NCBI RefSeq assembly: GCF_010672525.1
Contig: NZ_JAAHGH010000005.1
Span: forward strand, 434,672-498,671
Reading direction: 5' to 3'
Length of the DNA: 64,000 nt
From: Okeania sp. SIO2B3
GTDB lineage: Bacteria; Cyanobacteriota; Cyanobacteriia; Cyanobacteriales; Microcoleaceae
Of the stretch, positions 10,163 through 19,619 are shown in pieces (within the stretch, counting starts at the first letter, position 1; each line of letters begins with the position of its first letter). Under the pieces are notes generated by a model. It was given only the letters and a program-made list of their open reading frames with translations. It was not told where the DNA came from and searched no databases. The translations under genes and the position numbers were made by a program.

Positions 10163-11059
10163 ATGAATAAAATACCAGAAGTAATGAAACATAGTCAACT
10201 GTTGAAGAGGTTGGTCCTTGACAAAAAAACAGTTGAAGACCAGGGTCGAATAGAACAATTGTGCCTTAATACTCAATCTCATCAAGTCATAGGTTTTATA
10301 TGTAAGTCTGGTATTTTTGGTAAGCAGAAAAAAGTTTTTGCTTGGAAACAAATTGAGACCATTGGCACTGATGCTACTCTAGTTAATGGAGACTCAGCAC
10401 AAGAAAGTTTAGATAAATTCAATAATACTGTAAATATAATTGGAAATGAAGTATGGACTAATACAGGAGATAAGGTAGGCTTAATTGTAGAATACCTTCT
10501 CAACATTAAAACAGGTGCAGTAGTTAATTATTTGTTTAAATCTAATGGGTGGCGAGGTGTTTTGAATAATATTTATTTATTGCCACCAGAAGCAGTTTCC
10601 AGTGCAGGGAATAAACGGGTAATAGTAGTCAATAGTTTTATAGAAAATCCTCAATGTTATACTGAAGGAGTTACTCAAAAAATAGGTCTGGTTCAAGATT
10701 TTTTACAAGAAGATTTAGTGAAAACTAAAGAGCATATTAATATCGCAAAATGTGAAGCAAAAAAATTACTTGTAGGTTTTCAAGCAACTGCTAAAGTTGT
10801 GAAAGAACAAGCTCAAGAAAAAGCACAAGTTGTTACAGAGCAAGCTAAACAAAAAGTAGAGGAATTTCAAAGTAAATCTACAGAAAAAAAGTCCAGAAAA
10901 AGTAAGCAAACTGCAAATGATTTTTCTACCAAAATTCAAGAAGTGACAGCAGAAGCTAAAGAAAAAATTGATGGGGTAAAGTCACAATGGGGACAAAACT
11001 CTAATATTTCAAAAGATGATCGAGAAAAAAGTACAGATGATTTACAAATACACCCTTGA
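10163..11059 (+). CDS. PRC-barrel domain protein with helical tail
   Basis: A 298-residue protein starting at ATG 10163 with AGGAG at 10150-10154. Residues about 8-90 and 95-170 form two PRC-barrel-like modules; the first has IGFICKSGIFGKQKKVFAW and the second has the related VGLIVEYLLNIKTGAVV. PRC-barrels occur in the photosynthetic reaction centre H subunit, in RimM and in many stress-related cyanobacterial proteins. The last 120 residues are a charged Lys/Glu/Gln helix (EQAQEKAQVVTEQAKQKV), similar in style to LEA-like or apolipoprotein-like repeats, and probably a coiled coil. No signal peptide is seen. The role is unknown; membrane or ribosome association is possible. It sits between two FHA genes on the same strand. 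A GAAGGCA microsatellite begins directly after its stop. Confidence 0.85.
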   Translation: MNKIPEVMKHSQLLKRLVLDKKTVEDQGRIEQLCLNTQSHQVIGFICKSGIFGKQKKVFAWKQIETIGTDATLVNGDSAQESLDKFNNTVNIIGNEVWTNTGDKVGLIVEYLLNIKTGAVVNYLFKSNGWRGVLNNIYLLPPEAVSSAGNKRVIVVNSFIENPQCYTEGVTQKIGLVQDFLQEDLVKTKEHINIAKCEAKKLLVGFQATAKVVKEQAQEKAQVVTEQAKQKVEEFQSKSTEKKSRKSKQTANDFSTKIQEVTAEAKEKIDGVKSQWGQNSNISKDDREKSTDDLQIHP

Positions 11060-11093
11060 AGAAGGCAGAAGGCAGAAGGCAGAAGGCAGAAGG
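11057..11093. repeat. GAAGGCA heptanucleotide microsatellite
   Basis: Four to five units start at the stop codon of the PRC-barrel gene. Confidence 0.85.
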
Positions 11094-11235
11094 AAAAATT
11101 GCTTATGTATAGTTAACGACCGGACACTCTGTGTCTACAAACCCCAAATAATTTTCAGCACCCTCATTGACACTGTGGTTTATTCATCCCGCCACAGAAA
11201 AGATAATTTTAATATAGTCAAATAAATTATTATAA

Positions 11236-11655
11236 GTGATTACTTTAGCTTTATTACATCCAACTCAATTAGTTCCAATTCAACATTGGAGCTTTGAATC
11301 AAAATCATTAATTCACATAGGTAGAGCAAGTGATAATGATGTAATAATTTATAGTGCAGTAGTTTCTCGCCATCATGCAGAATTATGGCAAAATTCATCT
11401 GGTTGGATGATGATTAATTTTGGTGCTAATGGTACTTATGTAGATGATGAGCCAATTATTCAGACATCAGTGATAGATAATATGATTATTCGATTGGGCA
11501 TTTCAGGGCCAAAGTTACAAATTAATACTAAGGAATTAGCTTCTAAGTTTGCAAAGCAAATAGATGGGTTATCTAGGAAAGAAATAGATACAGTTAATGT
11601 TTTTGATAAGAATGAATTTACAGATGAGGATTTTACACAAACAGATTTTAATTAA
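11236..11655 (+). CDS. FHA domain protein
   Basis: A 139-residue protein that is nearly all one FHA domain. It reads LIHIGRASDNDVIIYSAVVS, then RHHAELWQ, then NFGANGTYVDDEPI, the usual Gly-Arg, Ser-Arg-His and Asn-Gly-Thr phosphothreonine-binding positions. The start is GTG at 11236 without a strong Shine-Dalgarno. The acidic C-terminal tail after residue 110 has several Thr in acidic context (DTVNVFDK, DEDFTQTDFN), a style seen in FHA proteins that are themselves phosphorylated. It is likely cytosolic and involved in Ser/Thr kinase signalling. A GGAAGAA microsatellite follows 8 bp after the stop. Confidence 0.85.
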   Translation: MITLALLHPTQLVPIQHWSFESKSLIHIGRASDNDVIIYSAVVSRHHAELWQNSSGWMMINFGANGTYVDDEPIIQTSVIDNMIIRLGISGPKLQINTKELASKFAKQIDGLSRKEIDTVNVFDKNEFTDEDFTQTDFN

Positions 11656-11663
11656 GTAAGGGT

Positions 11664-11716
11664 AAGGAAGAAGGAAGAAGGAAGAAGGAAGAAGGAAGAG
11701 GGAAGAGGGAAGAAGG
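11664..11716. repeat. GGAAGAA heptanucleotide microsatellite
   Basis: About seven units of GGAAGAA with small variants (GGAAGAG). Confidence 0.85.
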
Positions 11717-11896
11717 CTTAAGAGCAAGAAAAAACTTAATTTTTCTGTAGATATTCACCCATGAATTTACACAAAGGATACCAGTGGACATGATATAATT
11801 TGTCGTTATAGAAGTTAATTACATAGTTGTGCAGAAAATACCTAAAATTTAGTTCAGAGTTTATTTGTTAATTTGATTGATTATAGTATCCACTAA

Positions 11897-13162
11897 TTAT
11901 TTTTTTCTTCTTCTTGGTGCAATAGTATGTCGGTCTACCTGATATTTTTTAGCAGCCATAGACATATTAAACTCTAAATTTTCCCATTTTTCTAACTTAA
12001 TTTTTTTTCCTCTAGGTTGCAGTGGTTTAATATTTAAAACATGAATAATTTCTTGAGCTACTGCTTTTGCTAATAGGGGTGGAACTGAATTTCCAACTTG
12101 TCTAAAACCATGCCATTTTGTGACATGAAATCTAAACCAATCAGGGTATGAATGTAATCTTGCTGCTTCCCTAACCGTGATACATCTGGGTGTAAATGGG
12201 TGTATTGGTCTTGGAGAAGTATATGCACCTTTACTACTTGGTGTTCCTGCTCTGAGTGTGTTACAAATACCATCAGGGTTAAGTCTATAAAAATGGCTTA
12301 CTGATTCAGTTTTTCCCGGTGCTGTAGCATTAAATCTTTCTCTTGATTTTTCTGTATGTTTTGTGCGTAAACTAGAGGTTAATATTGTTCGATCGTATTC
12401 TCGTTTATAAGAATAATCATTATCAAAACGTTCAAGATTACGCAATTTTCTAGCATATTTGCTTGGTTTACCATAATCATTTTCTACTTTTATCCAATCT
12501 CTTTCTAATAATTCTGGATAATTTTCTACTTCCGGTAAATCTCCTATTGCATCCGTAACAGTTATCAAGTTTTCTGATTTTTTATCGGTAGAAATATTTG
12601 TAATTGCCAGAGGATAATTTGGCAGTATTAAACCTTTTTGACATCCTATTAAAAATAATCTTTCCCTATTTTGCGGTACGCCATAATTGACAGCATTTAA
12701 AATTTGGTAAGGTTGCTGAATTTGATAACCATTTTTATCGAATTTATCAATGACTTCCTCAAGAAAAAATTTGTGTTTTCCTACAGTTAATCCCTTGACA
12801 TTTTCTATGACAAAATATTTAGGTTTTAACTCTAAAACTAATCGAATGAAGTGAGTTATAAGTGTATTGCGTGGGTCATCTAAGGTGCGTTTTCCTATCA
12901 GAGAAAAACCTTGACAGGGAGGACCACCAAAAATTACATCAATTTCTTTATTTTTAATATTTGATAACTGTCTAATCTCATCTCCAGTAATATCAACTAT
13001 ACTACGACATAATATTGGCCAAAAAGGAAAATTGAATTGATGAGTGGCACAGTGAATGGGGTCTAATTCTACAGAAACAAGTATATCAAATCCTGCTTGT
13101 TCAAAGCCTAGAGTCATACCTCCTGCACCTGCAAATAAATCTATACCTATTGGTCGTCGCAT
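11897..13162 (-). CDS. DNA cytosine-5 methyltransferase, orphan
   Basis: A 421-residue C5 methyltransferase that transfers a methyl group from S-adenosylmethionine to cytosine in a specific DNA site. All main motifs are present: I (DLFAGAGGMTLGFEQAGF, residues 8-25), IV with the catalytic cysteine (GGPPCQGFS, Cys 83), VI (ENV, 120-122), VIII (QNRERLFLIG), IX (REAARLHSYP) and X (QVGNSVPPLLAKAVA). The target recognition region lies between VIII and IX. A basic tail ends PRRRKK. No restriction endonuclease or specificity gene is adjacent; the flanks are repeats. It is therefore probably a solitary methylase, or the remnant of a restriction system. The recognition site cannot be read from the sequence. 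Confidence 0.93.
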   Translation of the reverse strand: MRRPIGIDLFAGAGGMTLGFEQAGFDILVSVELDPIHCATHQFNFPFWPILCRSIVDITGDEIRQLSNIKNKEIDVIFGGPPCQGFSLIGKRTLDDPRNTLITHFIRLVLELKPKYFVIENVKGLTVGKHKFFLEEVIDKFDKNGYQIQQPYQILNAVNYGVPQNRERLFLIGCQKGLILPNYPLAITNISTDKKSENLITVTDAIGDLPEVENYPELLERDWIKVENDYGKPSKYARKLRNLERFDNDYSYKREYDRTILTSSLRTKHTEKSRERFNATAPGKTESVSHFYRLNPDGICNTLRAGTPSSKGAYTSPRPIHPFTPRCITVREAARLHSYPDWFRFHVTKWHGFRQVGNSVPPLLAKAVAQEIIHVLNIKPLQPRGKKIKLEKWENLEFNMSMAAKKYQVDRHTIAPRRRKK

Positions 13163-13793
13163 ATTACATCTCTACATTTATTTATATATATAGCAGTAGG
13201 TTCTTTGGTTAGGACAATAAATTTTAGTGAAAAGGGAATAGGAAATAAAGGAATGTCCGCACCCTATTTCCGTAGTGCTATATCTTTAGTTTTGGGAATA
13301 GATTGAAGATAATAGGTCAAATTAGAAATGCTTTTAGACTATCAGAATTATGGCAGAAGTGACATTTAAGAATAAAGAACCTATCCTACTACTTTTATCA
13401 AGCTTATTTAAGTAAAATGTGTTTTAAAAGCTTGATTTTTAGTTTTGAAATCTCAAAATATTTACGGTTTTTAGCAAAAATATTATTACTGGGATACCTA
13501 CTAAATAATGGCTAAATCCTGTATTTTGGGGTTGGTTTTTCCAACAATCATCAAACTTTTGACACCGCTTTTGAGGCGCAAGGAGGCATTGCAGCAGGAG
13601 TTGTTTCTTTGATATTCAGAGAGCTTCGACGTAAAATCCTTGACTTACAAGCATTATAGTCTAATTTGGCTTATTAAGTTGTGTAAGCCTCATTAGGAGA
13701 TTTTTTTCTGTTGTTTCCATAGTCTATCGGAGAATAATTTGATTAAACTGGCTAATATAATAACAATTATTCTATATCTAAACCCAAAATTCT
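13163..13793. other. Intergenic region with an R2 element
   Basis: Apart from the R2 element at 13377-13500, this region has no gene and no strong structure. Confidence 0.5.
13377..13500. mobile_element. R2 element (MITE-like), decayed copy
   Basis: Begins GAACCTATCCTACTA and ends near TACTGGGATACCTA. It closely resembles the perfect copy at 45772-45900 throughout, for example 'ttagcaaaaatattatta'. The right inverted repeat has decayed. No coding sequence. Confidence 0.75.
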
Positions 13794-14183
13794 ATGACTG
13801 AGGAAAAGCAAGCAATATTAACAGCAAATCAAGCCTTTTATCGAGCTTTTGAAAAACGGGACATCGAAACTATCAGTTCTATTTTGTCCAAGGGTATTGG
13901 CACAGTTTGTATTCATCCAGGTCGTACTGCCATTCATGGTTTTGAAAATATTCGGAATTCCTGGGATTTAATATTTAAAAATACTAATTATATTGAAATC
14001 GATCTTGATATTGTGACAACAGAAATTAATGGAGATATTGGTTATGTTGTTTTAATCGAAAATTTGATGCAAGTTATTGGAGGTAGGAGAACTAAAGCTA
14101 AGTGTATCGCAACAAATATTTTTGAGCGGATGGGTGGAAATTGGTATATGATTCATCATCATGGTAGTCCATTGATAAACTAG
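13794..14183 (+). CDS. NTF2-like (SnoaL/DUF4440-type) protein
   Basis: A 129-residue single-domain protein. The N-terminal helix followed by FYRAFEKRDIETISSILSK, then VCIHPGRTAIHGFENIRNSW, is typical of the NTF2-like fold used by SnoaL, DUF4440 and SgcJ/EcaC families. The ending WYMIHHHGSPL is the common final strand. Members are small cone-shaped dimers with a ligand pocket; functions vary and cannot be assigned here. It is likely cytosolic and monocistronic. Heptamer repeats start a few bases after the stop. Confidence 0.85.
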   Translation: MTEEKQAILTANQAFYRAFEKRDIETISSILSKGIGTVCIHPGRTAIHGFENIRNSWDLIFKNTNYIEIDLDIVTTEINGDIGYVVLIENLMQVIGGRRTKAKCIATNIFERMGGNWYMIHHHGSPLIN

Positions 14184-14192
14184 GGTATTTCT

Positions 14193-14304
<112 letters not shown>

Positions 14305-14464
14305 GCACTGTCTGAGCTTGAAGCTTTTGATTTGTCCGTTCCTTTTCTTTCCATTGCTATAATTTTTCAAGAGCAGATATTGCCTCTATTTAATATCAAT
14401 TTCATAAAATCAGGACTTACGCATAAGGTAGGAAAAATGCGGAGCAAAACGCCCCTACTACTGA

Positions 14465-16654
14465 CTACTGACTACTGACTCCTGACTCCTTATCTAATTT
14501 TCTTCCACAATATTGAGGTCTTTGTTGTAATTGAATATCTAATAAATCAGCCACATTACACTTTAATCTACCTGCTGTTTGTTTATCTGGTTCTATATAG
14601 CCAAAACCACTACTAAAAAACTTTTGTTGATAAGAATAAATTGCTTCTATCCATTGTTTTTGTGCTTCTAAATATTTCTCTGGTTCTGCCAAAAGTTCAT
14701 CTTCTATTGCCCCAGCATACTGAAGTTTTATATCATTTTCTATAATTTTCTTAATTGCTTGAATAATCTTTAAGTGTGCGTCTTCTGCTGTAATTACTGT
14801 TGAATTTTGAGATAATATTTCTGTCTCTAGTTCCCGGACAATTTCTCTAATCACGCTGCTAGTCGTGGAAAAATTGTCTAGTGCTTTTTCCATTTTTACT
14901 GAGGAAATTACACTAACATTTTTTGTTGAACTATCAGTTAATTGTTCTTCTGGAAAAGGGGAAGGTACATTTTTTTTCGGTTCAGCAATAGTACGAGTAT
15001 CAAACTTATTTGCCTGATATCCTAAAACAAAAGATAGACCATGAGAAAGCATTAATAAAAATGTTACTGCTACTGGTACGCCATACTTTTTGATAGAAAT
15101 AATTATTCGGTCAGAAACAGTTAATTCTTGCCGAACATTTAACCCAAAAATTCTGATTTCATAGATTGACTTTAACCTCGGAAATGCTGATGTAAATATT
15201 AATTTTGGGACTTTTCCATTACTTAGTTGATGAAAATAGGCTGCTAACTCATAATCAGGTAGTTGAGAAAATAACTCCGCAAAAGGTTGATAATAATTGC
15301 AGCGATCACGACGATATTTTAAGTGGGAAATGAGTTTTTGCCAAATAGTATTTCCATAAATTAGTTGCTCTATTTCTTGGTCAATTTTTGTGTTTAATAA
15401 ATTGTTCTCCAAATATTCTAAATATTCTAAATCGTGGCGAACTTGTTGTGTAATTGTACTAGAATATGTTGACCATAAACTACCTTTAGTTTTTAATAGC
15501 CAACAGAAAGCAGGAACAGATATTTTTCCTCCTAATATTTGAGATAAGGTGTCATTCATTCCTGCTGCAATTAATGGGTCGAATGATTTTTGATAATTTT
15601 TCAGTTGAGATTGTAATTTGAGAGATATTTTTTGTTTCTCATCTTCTTTTTTTCCGTCTCCAGTAATATTTAACCAATTTAGATATTCTGGTAAAGTTTC
15701 AGGAATAAAAATTGCTCTTAAAGTTAATAACCTAACCATTTGAGCATTAGCATTTCCTTGTTTTACAGCATTACTCGCCCCCAGATTATCAAACAGGTTG
15801 TTTAAATATTTTGATGTAATTTGACCATTCTGTAATTTTAAAATTAAATTTTCTACCCATTCTTGTTTGATTTGAGAACCACTAATTAATCCTTTAATTG
15901 CTGTTTCTATAGCTGCTTCATCTATATTTGTTGATATATTTTCCCTGGATTTTTTCATCATCTTTGTCTGTGTTTGTGACAGATTTGCTTCTACTTCAGT
16001 ATTAGCAGGATGAATAATGATAAATTGTTCTGGTCGTTCAATTGCTTCGACATTATAAGCCCATGATATAGGTAGATCGTTGGCTTTAATCTCAGCCATT
16101 TTATTAAGAATTTGTAAGTCAGATAATTCAGTAGGAATTATTACAGGTACAACTTGACTACTCAGCCAGTTTTGCCATTCTGTGGGTAAATTTATTTCTA
16201 ATTTTTTAGTAATTTTATGTTGATTTGGTTTCCCAATTTCTTTAGTTTCAGATGGATTAAATATCGGATTAACACCTTGTTGTTGTTGAGTATTTATCCA
16301 GTCTAATATTTGCCAAATATTATCTTTACCAGTGCAGAGAAAATAACGATAAAAAGAAGTAGAACGCCCATACTCATCTTGCCCAGTAGTTACTACAGCA
16401 ACTACTGAATAATCTGGTTCTTCATTACTTATACTCAACACCACTCGCCCGACAAAAGTAGGTTCTTGACTATTACGGTCTTTGGCTACTTCAAAGCCTT
16501 TATTAGCAATTGCTCTTCCTACAGAATGGGGAACTTGGGGCAAGGTTAAGTTCATATATTCCCCTACTTTAAATCCCCGAGAAATCCATTTACCATCGGG
16601 TAATATTTCGGGAATTATACCTGTGCTGAACTCGTGAATTTCAATAGTTTCCAT
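14465..16654 (-). CDS. 729-residue protein with one membrane segment, linked to the GTPase genes
   Basis: A large protein with no motif that I can assign firmly. Residues 1-140 form a mixed alpha/beta region starting IEIHEFSTG with PHSVGRAIANKG. Residues 150-520 are helix-rich. About residues 525-550 form one membrane segment (YGVPVAVTFLLMLSHGLSF), and the remaining 180 residues are soluble with two Cys near the end. The order (long N-terminal domain, helices, single anchor, short tail) and its position behind three GTPase genes on the same strand suggest a partner of those GTPases. A relation to the GAP1 (GTPase-associated protein) families known from bacterial double-GTPase loci is possible but not shown. 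The last residues (KESGVSSQ) and the stop are encoded by a GGAGTCA-type heptamer repeat, so the natural C-terminus may be lost. Confidence 0.7.
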   Translation of the reverse strand: METIEIHEFSTGIIPEILPDGKWISRGFKVGEYMNLTLPQVPHSVGRAIANKGFEVAKDRNSQEPTFVGRVVLSISNEEPDYSVVAVVTTGQDEYGRSTSFYRYFLCTGKDNIWQILDWINTQQQQGVNPIFNPSETKEIGKPNQHKITKKLEINLPTEWQNWLSSQVVPVIIPTELSDLQILNKMAEIKANDLPISWAYNVEAIERPEQFIIIHPANTEVEANLSQTQTKMMKKSRENISTNIDEAAIETAIKGLISGSQIKQEWVENLILKLQNGQITSKYLNNLFDNLGASNAVKQGNANAQMVRLLTLRAIFIPETLPEYLNWLNITGDGKKEDEKQKISLKLQSQLKNYQKSFDPLIAAGMNDTLSQILGGKISVPAFCWLLKTKGSLWSTYSSTITQQVRHDLEYLEYLENNLLNTKIDQEIEQLIYGNTIWQKLISHLKYRRDRCNYYQPFAELFSQLPDYELAAYFHQLSNGKVPKLIFTSAFPRLKSIYEIRIFGLNVRQELTVSDRIIISIKKYGVPVAVTFLLMLSHGLSFVLGYQANKFDTRTIAEPKKNVPSPFPEEQLTDSSTKNVSVISSVKMEKALDNFSTTSSVIREIVRELETEILSQNSTVITAEDAHLKIIQAIKKIIENDIKLQYAGAIEDELLAEPEKYLEAQKQWIEAIYSYQQKFFSSGFGYIEPDKQTAGRLKCNVADLLDIQLQQRPQYCGRKLDKESGVSSQ

Positions 16655-16747
16655 TTGCTGATTTGAGGAAGGTTTTAGGTTTTAGGTCTTATATAATGTA
16701 CGGTTGAATAGTTATAATTAAAGCTCGTAGTAGGGCTTTAGTCCTAA

Positions 16748-17050
16748 TACCAATTTGAAAAAAGAATTTTACGAATAATAAGTATGACTAAAAGACTTTA
16801 CAGGAAACCTATATTTGACAAAGCGGTGCGACCCCGCGACGACGCCAGTCGCAAGCGGTCGGACCCCGCGACGACGCCAGTCGCAAGCGGTCGGACCCCG
16901 CGACGACGCCAGTCGCAAGGGAACGCCGACCAAGAGAGGGAACGCCGACCAAGAGAGGGAACGCCGACCAAGAGAGGGAACGTGCACCAAGAGAAAAAGA
17001 GAATTTCTGGTCTAAAAACTGGCATTGAAGCTATTCACTCTGGCTTCTGA
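16748..17050. repeat. GC-rich nested tandem repeat (R7), copy a
   Basis: This is a GC-rich island in AT-rich DNA. It has three units of a 32-bp repeat beginning 'agcggtcggaccccgcgacg' (16822-16917), then four units of a 19-bp repeat GGGAACGCCGACCAAGAGA (16919-16994). It is flanked by conserved AT-rich ends (TACCAATTTGAAAAAAGAAT on the left; ACTGGCATTGAAGCTATTC on the right). Related copies lie at 33500-33625, 45228-45412 and, without the GC-rich core, 59490-59560. All frames through the core are Arg-rich and not credible genes. Confidence 0.8.
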
Positions 17051-17245
17051 GTTCTCACTCCTTACTTCTAAGAAATACCCTAGCTATTTGTAGCAAACAT
17101 TTATCAATTATAAGATAGATATTTCAGTTGCTCAAGCCCTACTACGAACAAAAAATTTTCTTCTTTTCCTCCTCTTTCTTCTTCCTTCTTCCTTCTTCCT
17201 TCTTCTTTTTTCCCTCCTGACTCAGTCCTCCTGACTCCTGACTCC

Positions 17246-18145
17246 TTAATCATTATCTAATTGTGAATTACGCTTGCCTGTACAAATCCAATAAATAGGA
17301 GAAACTAAGCCAAAAGGTCGCCATTTTTTCGAGTCTTCTAATACTGATGCTACCCCACCACGACCCCGATAAATTTGCTGAGAATTTGGCTTATAATATT
17401 TATTTCCTGTCACACCAAAAGCAGAAGTTGTAAAATATTCCACATTACCCATTCCCAAATTTTGCCAAGATTCTAATCTTTTAAAAATAGTAGGAAACCG
17501 TGCCTCTGCTAAAAATTTTGGTCTATTTCTATTTACCCATAAATCAGCTAATTCACACTTAGTTAAAACCAAAGCAATACGCCGTTTTTCACTAAACAAA
17601 TCCCGACCTGCTAATGCTACTAAAAGTCGATCCACTCCTCTGGCATATTCTAAATCTTTACGATGAGTTGTACCGTCAATCATTAACATAATTCCCGTAG
17701 CTGGAAAACAATCATTTAAGTAGTCTCGAAGTAATTGAGAATCTGTTTGCTGAAGTACATCGCTAAAAAATTCTCCAGAGTAATCTTTGCAACTAATATC
17801 TAGATTTAAAACAGTATTCGACCGCCTCAAATTATCTTCTGGTTTGAGAATAATTCTTAAACTATAATCCTTAATTTCTAACACATCATTAGCTAGACGA
17901 GTTTGTTCAATTTGTAACCCTGACTCTATCAAATTTTGTGCCTGCTTAATCAAATCTTCTCCATCTTTATTTGCTGGAGTAACTAATTCAACAGGACTAG
18001 AAAAATCAGCATTTGGCCACCTAGCCAAAGCTGCCATATAAGTTGTTTTACCAGCAGCGCGATCGCCTATTACTCGTAAAATGCCAGAGCAATTTTCCTC
18101 TTTTAAATTCTCATTAATTCTGGTCTTTAATAGGGAGTTAAACAT
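17246..18145 (-). CDS. P-loop GTPase paralogue 1 (double-GTPase-like)
   Basis: A 299-residue protein with a GTPase motif series: P-loop GDRAAGKTT (residues 27-35), G3 DYSGEFF, G4 TKCE (a variant of NKxD) and G5-like TTSAFG. The C-terminal signature PFGLVSPIYWICTGK is shared with the next gene, which shows common origin. The G3 form D-Y-S/P-G-E and the length fit the 'double-GTPase' families described computationally in bacterial conflict loci; that assignment is an inference from motifs. The enzyme should bind and hydrolyse GTP in the cytosol. The N-terminal 20 residues before the first strand are extra compared with paralogue 2. A heptamer array starts right after the stop. Confidence 0.8.
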   Translation of the reverse strand: MFNSLLKTRINENLKEENCSGILRVIGDRAAGKTTYMAALARWPNADFSSPVELVTPANKDGEDLIKQAQNLIESGLQIEQTRLANDVLEIKDYSLRIILKPEDNLRRSNTVLNLDISCKDYSGEFFSDVLQQTDSQLLRDYLNDCFPATGIMLMIDGTTHRKDLEYARGVDRLLVALAGRDLFSEKRRIALVLTKCELADLWVNRNRPKFLAEARFPTIFKRLESWQNLGMGNVEYFTTSAFGVTGNKYYKPNSQQIYRGRGGVASVLEDSKKWRPFGLVSPIYWICTGKRNSQLDND

Positions 18146-18177
18146 TCTTTTTACCGAAAAATTGTGGTTTGAAATAG

Positions 18178-18467
18178 CAGTCAGCGGTCAGCGGTCAGCT
18201 ATTCCTACGGAATGCTGCGCAAACAGCTTCTCAAGGTGTATAATGGGGGATACTCAAGAGAAGCTGCTCCGCGTCTACAAACCCCCATAAAAGGAGATAA
18301 TAAATAAAAATTTTCCTTTGAGTCAATCCTATCCATTTTAAAAGAGAGGTAATAATTAATTATTAATTATTAATTATTAATTGTTGAATCCTACCTCATC
18401 TAAATTCCCATTTCTCCTGTCTCCTGTCTCCTACCCTCACCCATAAGACTTTTTCAGCAAACCCTAA
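18178..18467. repeat. Composite repeat between GTPase genes
   Basis: Contains GTCAGCG heptamers (18179-18200), an R3-type core ('ggaatgctgcgcaaacag', 18209-18226), a hairpin-like pair 'agcttctcaag'/'agagaagctgctcc', TTAATTA heptamers (18355-18383), and a partial R1 element (18405-18467) ending TTTTTCAGCAAACCCTAA. Confidence 0.75.
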
Positions 18468-19279
18468 TTATTAATTGTTTTACCTTGACTTAACCAATAC
18501 AGGGGTGAAACTATGCCATAAGGTTTCCATTTCAAAGGTTCCCGTAAAATTGAGTGGGGACTTCCTAATTCATCAGTACGATTTGGGCGTGGGTCATTTC
18601 GTTGTAGAACGCCAAAAGTAGATATAGCATAAAACCGTAAATTTTGTTGAGAAATACGCTTTTGTAAAATACTGGTTGTTCTTGGTAAATGCACTTTAAA
18701 TATGTCTAATTCTGGGTCAAGACGACCAGGCCAAATTTCCCCTCTTTCACATTTACTCATTGCTATAGCGAGACGTAAATCTTGGGAGCGATCGCGCTCA
18801 TCTATTAAATTAATAAATCTCTCCATTACATTACTATAAAATAAGTCGTTTCCTGGCTCCCATTTATGGAGTAAAATTAGACAACCGACATTATCTTTGA
18901 TTAGACATTCATCTAGAAATTCTTGATGTAAAGGATTAGAAATACCTGTTTGTAATTCATTAAAAATTTCCCCTGGATAATCTCGCACTACTAAATTAAT
19001 TTCTTCTGGTTTTTGTTGCCACCAACGCTTGATTTCTATGTAGAAAGAATACAAAGGTAAATCATAGAAACTTTTGATTTTTATTCCATCAATAATAGTA
19101 GGTTCTAAAGAAGCACCATTCAGAATAATTGTTTCAGCCTTATTCGCTAAATTTTGAGCATCATTAGTAATGGCTGTAATTTGAAAATTTGGGTGACTTT
19201 TTTCCGGCCAATAAGCCAATCCAGCTAGATAAGTAGTCTTGCCCGCACCCGTAGGTCCAATAATACAAATATTCCCCAT
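18464..19279 (-). CDS. P-loop GTPase paralogue 2 (double-GTPase-like)
   Basis: A 271-residue GTPase with P-loop GPTGAGKTT (residues 8-16), G3 RDYPGEIF, G4 SKCERGEIW and G5-like ISTFG. Its C-terminal PYGIVSPLYWLSQGK matches paralogue 1. The region after G4 differs most between the paralogues and probably sets partner specificity. It starts at ATG 19279 with no clear Shine-Dalgarno. Its stop (TAG, complement of 18464-18466) lies in the last bases of a partial R1 element; the final residues TINN precede it directly. It is probably co-transcribed with its neighbours, although repeats now separate them. Confidence 0.8.
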   Translation of the reverse strand: MGNICIIGPTGAGKTTYLAGLAYWPEKSHPNFQITAITNDAQNLANKAETIILNGASLEPTIIDGIKIKSFYDLPLYSFYIEIKRWWQQKPEEINLVVRDYPGEIFNELQTGISNPLHQEFLDECLIKDNVGCLILLHKWEPGNDLFYSNVMERFINLIDERDRSQDLRLAIAMSKCERGEIWPGRLDPELDIFKVHLPRTTSILQKRISQQNLRFYAISTFGVLQRNDPRPNRTDELGSPHSILREPLKWKPYGIVSPLYWLSQGKTINN

Positions 19280-19316
19280 TTTTTTGATTAAATCTCTCTA
19301 TTACTATTGATTAATT

Positions 19317-19342
19317 GTAAGCATTTCCTGCGGAATGCTTAC
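19317..19342. mobile_element. R3 element reduced to its joined ends
   Basis: GTAAGCATTTCC and GGAATGCTTAC are joined to make a 26-bp near-perfect palindrome with no interior. It looks like an internal-deletion form of the R3 family. Confidence 0.75.
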
Positions 19343-19385
19343 TTTACTATTAATTAATTTAACTTGCTTATTTGACAAAAAATAT

Positions 19386-19616
19386 GTAAGCATTCAGCAT
19401 TCAGCATTCAGCATTTCCGTTTGTCATGCTGCGCAAACAGATACATGAACATATTCAAGAAATTACTAAGGTTAGCTGAAGACATTTTTTTTTATAAGTT
19501 TTAATTCTCCTTGGAGACTAATTCCTATTTTGAGCTGATAATGAGCTAACAACTTATAGCTGATAGCTGTTAACGCAGTTCCTCTGAAAGAGGCTAGCTG
19601 ATGGCTGAATGCTTAC
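19386..19616. mobile_element. R3 element (MITE-like), copy c
   Basis: Bounded by GTAAGCATTCAG and CTGAATGCTTAC. Near the left end are three CATTCAG heptamers and the core 'catgctgcgcaaacag'. Near the right end are 'gctgatagctg' and a CCTCTGAAAGAGG hairpin. No coding sequence. Confidence 0.75.
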
Positions 19617-19619
19617 AAA

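Noticed and set aside
11016-11225. Frame overlapping the end of the PRC-barrel gene
   Set aside because: It overlaps in another frame, crosses the GAAGGCA microsatellite and has no conserved features.
11897-13162. Complete restriction-modification system
   Set aside because: Only the methylase is visible. Neighbours on both sides are repeats, an FHA gene and an NTF2-like gene; no nuclease motif was found.
16769-17050. Arg-rich reading frames on both strands
   Set aside because: All run through the GC-rich R7 tandem units; there is no start context and the composition is explained by the repeat.
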